Shown here piece after piece: positions 46,361-52,114 of a stretch of 52,114 nucleotides of DNA (the stretch's first letter is position 1; every line of letters begins with the position of its first letter). The stretch spans positions 1 to 52,114 of the forward strand of contig NZ_FMDF01000047.1 in NCBI RefSeq assembly GCF_900091955.1, written 5' to 3'. The notes beneath the pieces are model-generated. The model searched no databases. It was not told the origin of the DNA and saw only the letters and a program-made list of their open reading frames with translations. This stretch comes from Streptomyces sp. Ncost-T10-10d. GTDB lineage: Bacteria > Actinomycetota > Actinomycetes > Streptomycetales > Streptomycetaceae. A program made the position numbers and the translations under genes.

Positions 46361-47887
46361 TCAGTGGCCGTGCGGTGCGGTGCCGAACAGCGAGCGGTAC
46401 ATCTTGCTGTAGAGCTCGGTGTTGTCCTGGCTGGCGGCGAAGGCGCTGTTACCCGGTCCGTACGCGTAGATCGGCACATCGGCGCCGGTGTGGTTACCGG
46501 ACAGGTAGGTCAGCCAGAGGCTGGCGTCCTCGCTGCCGTCCTTCACACCCGCCGGGTCGTCGGGGGTACGGAAGGTGGCCGGGCCGAAGTTCTTGGCATC
46601 GCCGGCACCCGAGCCGTTGACGATGCCGGAGGAGCGGGCCGGGTCCTTGACGTTGGCCGAGGACGAGCGCGCGGGCACCGAGTTGTTGGCTGTGTTGCCC
46701 GAGTCGTTGTTGGCCGGCGGGGCCGCCGCCTCGGCGTTGGTGAAGGTGCCCTTCTCGATGATGTTGAAGCCGGCGCACTCGTGGTCCGCCGTCACGACGA
46801 CGAGGGTGTGGCCGTCCTTCTTCGCGAAGTCCGTGGCGGCCTTGACCGCGTCGTCGAACGCCTTGATCTCGCCCAGGGTCTGCGACGCGTCGTTGGCGTG
46901 CGAGCGCTTGTCGATCAGCGCGCCTTCGACCTGGAGCAGGAAGCCCTTCTTGGACCGGCCGTCGAGCAGCGAGATCGACTTCTTGGTCAGCTCGGCGAGC
47001 GTCGGCTCCTTCTTCTCCGGTGCGCCGGCGGGCAGTTCGGCCTTGGACTTCTCGACCGTCAGGTTCCCGCGGTTGAACAGTCCGACGACCTTGCCGCCCT
47101 TGACCTTGTCGAGATCGGCCTTGGTCGCGACCTTCTGGCTCTCAGCGGTCTGGGCGGGCAGCGCAGGGTCGCCGAAGCTGCCGAGCACCTGGTAGCCCTG
47201 CGACCCCAGCGCCTTCTGGTCGTCCGGCGCGAAGCGTGCGAGGCCGCCGCCGAAGATCACGTCGGCGGTGCCGTTACGGGCGATCTGCTGGGCGATCGGC
47301 GTGATCAGGGTCTTGTCGGCGGGCTTGTTCTCGTACGACCCGTCGTCCTTCTTCGGCAGGCACGCCGCGTCGGAGTACACCGGGCCCTGGCAGCCGCGCA
47401 GCAGAGCGTGGCTCATCTGGGCGGCCGGGGTGGCGTCGGTGATCTCGGCGGTGGACACGTTGCCGGTCGCGAAGCCCGACTTCTTGGCCTGCTCCATCAG
47501 CGTGGGCAGCTTCTTCTCGTACGAGTCGACGCCGATGGCCGCGTTGTACGTCTTCACACCGGAGGACCACGCGGTGGCCGCGCTGGCGGAGTCGGTGACC
47601 AGCGCCGGCCGGTCACTGCCCTTCTCGACGGCGGACGTCGCCACCGCGCCATAGCTCGGCAGCCGCTCCATGTTCAGCTTGCCCTCGGCGCCGTAGTAGC
47701 GCTCGCGCCCGGCGGTGACATGGGTACGGCCCATGCCGTCGCCGAGCAGGTAGATGACGTTACGGATCTCCGGCTTCTTGCCGTTGCCGCCCTGCTGGGG
47801 CGCGGAGTTGGCGGTCGCCGCGGTGCTGGCGGCAAGTGCACCGGTCACGGCGAGAACCGCCAGGATTTTGGTTGGTCTGCTGCGCAT
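46361..47887 (-). CDS. phoA: Secreted alkaline phosphatase (PhoA family)
   Basis: 508 residues from the ATG at 47887 (GAGGAG upstream). A Sec or Tat-independent signal peptide (MRSRPTKILAVLAVTGALAA) precedes the mature enzyme. Metal ligand Asp50 (LLGDGMG), the phosphoryl-accepting Ser100 (VTDSASAATAW) and Asp368-His369 (TADHECAGFN) are present, as in the E. coli-type zinc/magnesium enzyme. A 50-residue Asn/Ser-rich insertion follows (about 385-430). It liberates phosphate from phosphomonoesters outside the cell and is expected to be phosphate-regulated. Confidence 0.92.
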   Translation of the reverse strand: MRSRPTKILAVLAVTGALAASTAATANSAPQQGGNGKKPEIRNVIYLLGDGMGRTHVTAGRERYYGAEGKLNMERLPSYGAVATSAVEKGSDRPALVTDSASAATAWSSGVKTYNAAIGVDSYEKKLPTLMEQAKKSGFATGNVSTAEITDATPAAQMSHALLRGCQGPVYSDAACLPKKDDGSYENKPADKTLITPIAQQIARNGTADVIFGGGLARFAPDDQKALGSQGYQVLGSFGDPALPAQTAESQKVATKADLDKVKGGKVVGLFNRGNLTVEKSKAELPAGAPEKKEPTLAELTKKSISLLDGRSKKGFLLQVEGALIDKRSHANDASQTLGEIKAFDDAVKAATDFAKKDGHTLVVVTADHECAGFNIIEKGTFTNAEAAAPPANNDSGNTANNSVPARSSSANVKDPARSSGIVNGSGAGDAKNFGPATFRTPDDPAGVKDGSEDASLWLTYLSGNHTGADVPIYAYGPGNSAFAASQDNTELYSKMYRSLFGTAPHGH

Positions 47888-47995
47888 GTGCGGACTGCTC
47901 TCCTCGGACGTTGGGCGATGCACCGGGACAGGCCGGGCCAGGCAAAGGTAGGAGCAGGACATGAACGCGGCACCAATACCGGGCGCCGTACCGAT

Positions 47996-48040
47996 GTTGA
48001 ACCCAATCCAATACTTTGAACATTGCGCAACTGGGTAACC
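47996..48040 (-). promoter_or_regulatory. Possible PHO-box region upstream of alkaline phosphatase
   Basis: On the minus strand, GTTACCC, GTTGCGC, GTTCAAA and GTTCAAC occur within 45 bp, resembling the GTTCACC repeats bound by Streptomyces PhoP. Spacing is not a clean 11 bp, so the call is weak. Confidence 0.3.
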
Positions 48041-48465
48041 TTTTGATGTGCGGCCCCGTGCCGGTGCACCACACGGAACCACTTTCGTGGGCACGCCTGA
48101 GCCGCTCTGATCGCCTCGGGCCAGAGGCCAAACGCGACTACGAGCCCCAGGCTGTACGCGAGGCGGGGAGGATCCCCGCGACGTAGAGCGCGGCCGGGCC
48201 TGTCGCACGTGGGCGCGCGTCGGCGGTGGCAGCGCCGAGCGGGCCGAAGGCAGGGGCGCGGGCGCAGCCGGAGCCGGGTGCCTCGAACCCGTGGAGAAGG
48301 TTGTAACTCGCCGACGGAGAGCCTTGTCCGGTCCCGGGAGACGCTTGACATTCCGGTGCCGGCCGATGGTTGTCAGTGGCCCCGCTCGCCTGACCGAAGA
48401 GGCACCGGATCCCGGGCAACCGAATCCGCCGAGACTGTGGTCTGGAGGGCGAGGGAGGGTGCTTG
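48041..48465. other. Intergenic region with a possible sigE-type promoter
   Basis: No gene is recognisable. A consensus TTGACA (48345-48350) lies 116 bp upstream of the sigma gene on the plus strand, but a good -10 box is not evident. Confidence 0.3.
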
Positions 48466-49014
48466 ATGCAGGCCAAACAAGAGGCCGAGTTCCAAGAATT
48501 CGTCAGAGCGCGGTGGTCCCATCTCGTACGGACCGCGTATCTGCTCACGGGCGACGTGCACTACGCCGAAGGCCTGACTCAGACGGCGCTGGCCAAGGCG
48601 TACCGCTCATGGCGGCGCGTCTCGCGCAGCGACAGACCGGATGCGTACGTCCGGCGGATACTGGTCAACTGCAACAGCGACCGGTTCCGCAAGCGGCGGG
48701 TTACGGAGGCTCTGACCGCGGTGCCGCCGGAGGTGGCCGGGCGCGACGAGGCCGTCTCGTGGGCCGACGAGCGCAGCGCCCTGCTCACGGCGCTGGCCGG
48801 ACTGCCGCCGAAGCAGCGGGCGGTGATCGTCATGCGCTACTGGGAGGACCTGTCCGAGGCCGAGGTCGCCGAGGTGCTCGGCTGCTCGCCCGGCACGGTC
48901 AAGAGCCAGGCGTCCAAGGCGCTGGCGAAGTTGCGTACGTATCCGGGGCTCGCGCAGGTCGTGGACGAACCTGTCCGCAGCCGAGTGTCGTCCGGGCGGG
49001 AAGGCAGCAGGTGA
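48466..49014 (+). CDS. ECF sigma factor, SigE family (TIGR02983 type)
   Basis: 182 residues from the ATG at 48466 with AGGGAGGG upstream. Region 2 is FVRARWSHLVRTAYLLTGDV ... LAKAYRSWRR ... DAYVRRILVNCNSDRFRKRR. Region 4 is ALAGLPPKQRAVIVMRYWED and EVAEVLGCSPGTVKSQASKA. This is the Streptomyces-expanded SigE/TIGR02983 group without a classical zinc anti-sigma. It overlaps the following membrane-protein gene by 4 nt (GTGA), which probably regulates it. Confidence 0.92.
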   Translation: MQAKQEAEFQEFVRARWSHLVRTAYLLTGDVHYAEGLTQTALAKAYRSWRRVSRSDRPDAYVRRILVNCNSDRFRKRRVTEALTAVPPEVAGRDEAVSWADERSALLTALAGLPPKQRAVIVMRYWEDLSEAEVAEVLGCSPGTVKSQASKALAKLRTYPGLAQVVDEPVRSRVSSGREGSR

Positions 49015-49952
49015 ACGAGGAACAGAAGCAGCAGGAGACTGGAACCGGCGGGGACTTCGAGGAGCGGCTGCGCGAGCTGCTCGCCGAGGACGCGAACACA
49101 ATCCGGCCCGCGCCGGTGCCGTATCCGGTGATCCACCGCCGGGGCGCGATCGAGCGGCGACGCCGGGTCGCGGCGACCGGGGCGGTCCTGGTGACGCTGG
49201 CGGCGATGCCCGTGGGGGCGTACGCGCTGGCCGACGGGGATGCAGGTGGGAACACGGTGGCATCGACACCGTCGGTCAGCGCCACACCGCGGACATCAGC
49301 GACGCCGACACCGACGCCGTCCGCGTCGCCGGCGCGGCCGGCCACGGAGGGCCAGCTCCTCGACGGGATCACCTTCGGGCAGGCCGTCGACGGGCTGAAG
49401 AAGTGCCTCGCGTACGACCAGTCGCACACACGCGGCCCGTCCGGCTTCCGCACGGACTTGGGTGCGGCCGAGGAGTACCGGATCATCCTGGCGATGAACA
49501 GCATCGGCGACTCCAACGCGCCCGGCGATGGCATGTACGTCGTCGCGGTGAAGGAGCAACCGAAGCAGACCCGACTGATCTGCAAGGTGAAGGACGGCGA
49601 GGCGAACGGCCTCAACACCGACGTGGGCTCCGACGATGTGCCGGGCGCCGGCCCCGTGATGGCCGATATCAACGGCGGCAAGCTCTACCAGCAGTCGATC
49701 CTCGACCGTGGCAACTGGAAGCTACCGTTCCGGTGGGGTGTCATCGGCACCGTCGAGCCGTCAGTGGCCCGGGTGACCGTCTCCTACGGCGGCGCCACCA
49801 CCCAGGCCGCCCTGGATCACGGCTGGTTCGTCGCCGCTGATGTCCTGAACCAGCAGGTCACCATGGCCCCGCGCATCAAGGGCTATGACGCCGACAGCAA
49901 GCTGGTCTACGACTCCGACGAGGACAAGAACTACGAGAAGCGGCTGCCCTAG
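49011..49952 (+). CDS. Membrane-anchored partner of the ECF sigma factor
   Basis: 313 residues from the GTG at 49011. A cytoplasmic N-terminal segment of about 45 residues (FEERLRELLAEDANTIRPAP) may bind sigma. It is followed by one membrane helix (about 53-73, VAATGAVLVTLAAMPVGAYAL), a Ser/Thr/Pro-rich spacer and an extracytoplasmic domain of about 200 residues. Such single-span proteins coupled to SigE-type sigma genes are presumed anti-sigma or signal-sensing partners; no HxxxCxxC anti-sigma motif is visible. Confidence 0.8.
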   Translation: MNEEQKQQETGTGGDFEERLRELLAEDANTIRPAPVPYPVIHRRGAIERRRRVAATGAVLVTLAAMPVGAYALADGDAGGNTVASTPSVSATPRTSATPTPTPSASPARPATEGQLLDGITFGQAVDGLKKCLAYDQSHTRGPSGFRTDLGAAEEYRIILAMNSIGDSNAPGDGMYVVAVKEQPKQTRLICKVKDGEANGLNTDVGSDDVPGAGPVMADINGGKLYQQSILDRGNWKLPFRWGVIGTVEPSVARVTVSYGGATTQAALDHGWFVAADVLNQQVTMAPRIKGYDADSKLVYDSDEDKNYEKRLP

Positions 49953-50016
49953 CGTCACCCGGCCAGAGCGCCAGACACGGGGCGGCGCCCCCGGATTTCG
50001 GTCAGCGGTGCGGCAC

Positions 50017-50075
50017 GAGGGCCTTTCTGGTCGTAGGTGCGGATGTGGCAATCCACATCGAGCCAGAAGGCCCTC
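50017..50075. terminator. Nested hairpin, probable terminator of the sigma operon
   Basis: Outer arms GAGGGCCTTTCTGG (50017-50030) and CCAGAAGGCCCTC (50063-50075) pair with one bulge. An inner stem GATGTGG-CAAT-CCACATC occupies 50042-50059. The structure could alternatively be an end of a decayed mobile element. Confidence 0.45.
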
Positions 50076-50298
50076 ACCCACCTTGAGATCCCTGAGCCAA
50101 GAGCCCCGTCACCCACCTCTGTGGACAGAACATCCAGACGACTGCGCTCCGCTCGGCCAAGTCCCGCAGCGCATCGGGGAAGTCCAACCCGCTCAACCCC
50201 CAAGAGGTACAGGGTCTGCGCGGTCTGCGGCCTGCGGGCCCGCCGCCACAGCCTCGTGTGAAGTCGGTCCGTGACCGTGCACGTGGCGGAGTCGAAGT

Positions 50299-50557
50299 TC
50301 ACCATCGGCCTTCGCCGTCACCGACTCCATCGCGCCGCGCTACCGGCTGCTCGTGCTCCACACCGGCCTCCGCGGCCGGGGCCCGTACGCGTGAGCTGAT
50401 GACGCGGATGGGGCACAGCAGCTCGCGGGCCGCGCTGATCCATCAGCACATGGCCAGTGACCTTGGCCGAGTCATCGCCGACCGGCTCGGGGCCGTGACC
50501 CGGGGCGGTGGGGGAGCGGCTTCGGGCTCCTCCGAAGAGGGCGCCGAGCGGACGTAG
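50299..50557 (+). pseudogene. Internally deleted tyrosine integrase remnant
   Basis: One frame (from about 50308) reads AFAVTDSIAPRYRLLVLHTG then LRG, the central region of actinobacterial integrases just before the first catalytic arginine block. After about 50388 another frame reads RTRELMTRMGHSSSRAALIH then QHMASDLGRVIADRLGAV, the C-terminal block containing the H-x-R-like and tyrosine-replaced region. The N-terminal and central catalytic parts are missing. A terminator and a tRNA-derived att site follow directly, as in Streptomyces integrative elements. Confidence 0.7.
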
Positions 50558-50591
50558 GGGCACGCGTGTGGCACGGCGCCTGGACCAGCGA

Positions 50592-50630
50592 AGGGCCGGC
50601 CCAGGAGGAAACCCCTCCTGAGCCGGCCCT
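50592..50630 (+). terminator. Rho-independent-type terminator behind the integrase remnant
   Basis: AGGGCCGGC-CCAGGAGG pairs with CCTCCTG-A-GCCGGCCCT (about 16 bp) and is followed by TCTGTCTGT. Confidence 0.8.
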
Positions 50631-50638
50631 TCTGTCTG

Positions 50639-50681
50639 TGCCCCCGGCAGGATTCGAACCTGCGGCACCGCTTTAGGAGCG
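50639..50681 (-). other. Attachment-site remnant: 3' half of tRNA-Arg(CCT)
   Basis: Read on the minus strand, the sequence has the anticodon loop TCCTAAA, a T arm with GGTTCGAATCC and the acceptor strand CCGGGGGCA. This is the 3' half of a tRNA-Arg with anticodon CCT. The 5' half (acceptor, D arm) is absent from the adjoining sequence. tRNA-Arg genes are frequent integration targets, and a 3'-half copy next to an integrase is the expected att footprint. Confidence 0.7.
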
Positions 50682-50871
50682 AGGTGGGACGAGTTGGGCG
50701 CTGACCTGTGGCTCGCCGACTCTGGCCGAGGCTGGTCGCATCCCCTGTCAGCTGTCGTAGTTCCCACTGAATCCCCGCCAGATCTGACGTGGTTGTGGCA
50801 CGGTCCACCGGACGGACCTGCGCATGGGAGGCCGGCCGCACGCACTCACGCGCGTAGCCTGACGAAGAAAT

Positions 50872-50883
50872 TGAACATGTTCA
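50872..50883. promoter_or_regulatory. Palindrome TGAACATGTTCA
   Basis: A perfect 12-bp palindrome in an AT-rich patch, 82 bp upstream of the lipoprotein start. It resembles a TetR-type operator, and no regulator gene is adjacent. Confidence 0.4.
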
Positions 50884-50965
50884 TTAGTGCTGGCAGGATG
50901 ACGGGCATGTGCTCGACGGCTGGTCGAACCGCAGTCATTCGTGGTGCCGCGACGGGGGGCGGATT

Positions 50966-51490
50966 GTGAAGACCAAGTCACCTGGCCTGGCAAGGTGCCG
51001 GACGGTGAGTCTTGTTGCCTGTCTGCTCGCATCGGTGGGATGCAATCCACACATGTACGACGAGGTACCCGCACTGCGTGACGCGAAGCGGGCGGACATT
51101 GCGGGTTCGTGGCTCTGCGTGGACCACACGGAGGTCACTCTCCGGCCTGATGGAAAGGCCGTCATCCACCTCCTGGACGGACAGGAATTCGACTTCGACG
51201 ACAGGTGGCGACTGTCGGGCACGGGGACGTGGGAGTTGACCGACGAGCGCATGGGATGGAATGACGGTCAGCATGTCCGCGTGGCTCTCACCTCGCGCAC
51301 GGCATCGGCCACTCGCGCGCCGGGTCCGGCTGAGCCGCGCGACGAGCTGACCGAACGTGCCCCGGCCCCTGATGCCTACACGTGGACGTTCGAGTTGCGG
51401 CGCGACAATAGGGAAGAGTTGGAGCTCTACTTCTTCTTCGGCGACCCCGACTCCCGCAGTACATACGTCCTGCGGAGAAAGCAGCCATAG
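50966..51490 (+). CDS. Putative lipoprotein
   Basis: 174 residues from the GTG at 50966 (GGCGGA upstream). A short signal peptide ends in LASVGC, a less usual lipobox with Cys26 as lipidation site. The rest (DIAGSWLCVDHTEVTLRPDG, FDDRWRLSGTGTWELTDERM ... YTWTFELRRDN ... YVLRRK) looks like a small lipocalin-like beta barrel in which each strand pair reads as gene-product scoring of polar residues. Similar proteins are common and uncharacterised in Streptomyces. It is flanked by mobile-element debris and may have been carried by the element. Confidence 0.7.
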   Translation: MKTKSPGLARCRTVSLVACLLASVGCNPHMYDEVPALRDAKRADIAGSWLCVDHTEVTLRPDGKAVIHLLDGQEFDFDDRWRLSGTGTWELTDERMGWNDGQHVRVALTSRTASATRAPGPAEPRDELTERAPAPDAYTWTFELRRDNREELELYFFFGDPDSRSTYVLRRKQP

Positions 51491-51517
51491 CCCGCCGCCC
51501 CTGGAAGGGGGAGCGGG
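51491..51517 (+). terminator. Terminator of the lipoprotein gene
   Basis: CCCGC...GCGGG with an inner CCCC/GGGG stem, starting directly after the stop codon. Confidence 0.6.
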
Positions 51518-51521
51518 CACC

Positions 51522-51565
51522 TGGCTGGCCGCAGGACTTGAACCTGTGGCCTCATCCTTATCAGG
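51522..51565 (-). other. tRNA-Ile(GAT)-like 3' fragment, possible second att remnant
   Basis: On the minus strand CCTGATAAGGATGAGGCC resembles the anticodon arm and variable loop of tRNA-Ile(GAT), followed by a T arm CAGG-TTCAAGT-CCTG. The 5' half of a tRNA is not present. It may be a second integration footprint or a degraded tRNA. Confidence 0.45.
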
Positions 51566-51719
51566 TCGGTCTATCGGTACTTCCGGCACTGGCAACTCCG
51601 GCTCTCGTCCCGGAATCCCTGCGAACTTGATTCGCGGTCGACCGTCGTAGATCGCTGCTACTGGTGTCAGCGGCTGATGTCACGCTCGCGCTCGGGCTTG
51701 ACTGTCGGCGTGCTTTGAA

Positions 51720-51758
51720 CCGTGACCCCCTATCGGTCGATGAAAAGTGACCCCTTCC
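51720..51758 (+). mobile_element. Left end of an IS21-family element
   Basis: The octamer GTGACCCC occurs twice (51722-51729 and 51747-51754), like the repeated terminal binding sites of IS21-family elements. It lies 40-75 bp upstream of an istA start. Confidence 0.55.
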
Positions 51759-51794
51759 GTGATCAAGTGATCAGTCTGGCTCCATGGGAGTCAG

Positions 51795-52022
51795 GTGGAA
51801 GAGGTGATCGGTGTGGAGGACTGGGCTGAGATCCGGCGGCTCCACCGTGCGGAGGGAATGTCGATCAAGGGGATCGCGCAGCATCTGGGGATCGCCCGGA
51901 ACACTGTGCGGCGTGCCGTGGCCAGCGACGATCCGCCGAGGTACCGGCGGGTGCCGAAGGGCTCGATCGTGGACGCGGTGGAGCCGGCGATCCGCGAGTT
52001 GCCGGCGGAGTACCCGCGGATG
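51795..52022 (+). pseudogene. istA: 5' part of an IS21-family transposase gene (istA), truncated
   Basis: From the GTG at 51795 (GGGAG upstream) the frame reads MEEVIGVEDWAEIRRLHRAE, then GMSIKGIAQHLGIARNTVRR, then YRRVPKGSIVDAVEPAIREL. This is the N-terminal helix-turn-helix of actinobacterial IstA. After the segment AEYPRMPP (about 52025) similarity stops, where other IstA proteins continue MPATVIAERIGW. The gene is therefore broken at about 52020-52026 rather than merely cut by the window end. Confidence 0.7.
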
Positions 52023-52023
52023 C

Positions 52024-52114
52024 CCCCGAGTACGCCGATGCCTGGCTGCGGGACCGCAAGCTGGCCGACCGGAGCAGGGAGCGGAACGAGGCAGTGGTCC
52101 GGCTGCACACCAGG
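52024..52114 (+). pseudogene. Possible start region of a tyrosine integrase (core-binding domain)
   Basis: A frame different from istA reads PEYADAWLRDRKLADRSRER then NEAVVRLHTR up to the window end. This resembles the first helix of phage-integrase core-binding domains (YA..WL..R.L..RTRE.Y...LRLH). It appears fused directly to the interrupted istA. The rest lies outside the window. Confidence 0.4.

Noticed and set aside
50639..50760. Complete tRNA-Arg gene
   Set aside because: Only the 3' half from the anticodon loop onward is tRNA-like; acceptor and D arm are missing.

Overview
The window is high-GC actinobacterial DNA and almost certainly comes from a Streptomyces chromosome. The gene content says so: XRE-DUF5753 / DUF397 / HATPase loci, RNHCP proteins, GPP34, DUF1062, FbiC, SigE-type ECF sigma, PaaX-type regulator. 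So do the frequent GTG starts, 4-nt ATGA/GTGA overlaps and GC-rich hairpin terminators. No rRNA, intact tRNA or CRISPR array was seen. Functions come from reading translations and motifs, not from searches.

Layout. 1-3.8 kb: end of a secreted Ig-like repeat protein, a secreted protein, a HAD phosphatase, a TetR/DUF1772 divergent pair with two operator palindromes, and a DUF1062 protein. 4.0-7.3 kb: a decayed S51 peptidase, then a DUF4097-DrrA-DrrB type ABC operon behind a cluster of GCAAC/GTTGC half-sites. 7.5-15.1 kb: accessory genes (TIGR03086, SMI1/KNR4, a Rid remnant, a CDP-alcohol phosphotransferase, an HTH protein, a complete DUF397/XRE/HATPase locus, a Phd/RelE toxin-antitoxin pair, an IS5-like remnant, and two RNHCP genes with a third broken copy).

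15.5-22.6 kb is the clearest metabolic system. It is a divergent regulon whose six structural genes each overlap the next by one nucleotide: a 6PGDH-like oxidoreductase (ApnO-like), a sugar-phosphate isomerase/epimerase TIM barrel (OiaC-like), a TpiA paralogue (LerI-like), an RpiB paralogue (DerI-like), a DhaK-DhaL kinase (LerK-like) and an ACS-type MFS transporter. They face a FadR-type GntR regulator across a perfect palindrome. The order fits D-apionate import and catabolism through 3-oxo-isoapionate and L-erythrulose to D-erythrose 4-phosphate.

22.7-33.3 kb: HAD hydrolase, FO synthase FbiC (coenzyme F420), a haloalkane-dehalogenase-like hydrolase, an ArsR-MFS pair, an RHH-DUF397 chimera, an ADP-ribosylglycohydrolase homologue lacking its metal ligands, and a sodium:solute symporter. 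33.6-35.6 kb: a divergent SDR / unknown-protein pair sharing a TetR-like operator, each gene ending in a short tandem-repeat array. 35.6-42.6 kb: a second DUF397/XRE locus, GPP34, a D-Ala-D-Ala carboxypeptidase with a very long acidic cytoplasmic tail carrying TAVFR repeats, and a large membrane protein. 43-50 kb: a zinc-ribbon protein, a DinB-like protein, a GNAT-PaaX operon, a lipoprotein, alkaline phosphatase, and a SigE-type sigma factor with a translationally coupled membrane partner.

50-52.1 kb is a graveyard of mobile DNA: an internally deleted tyrosine integrase, a strong terminator, a 3'-half tRNA-Arg(CCT) attachment-site copy, a lipoprotein gene, a second tRNA-like 3' fragment, the left end and first part of an IS21-family istA, and what looks like the start of another integrase.
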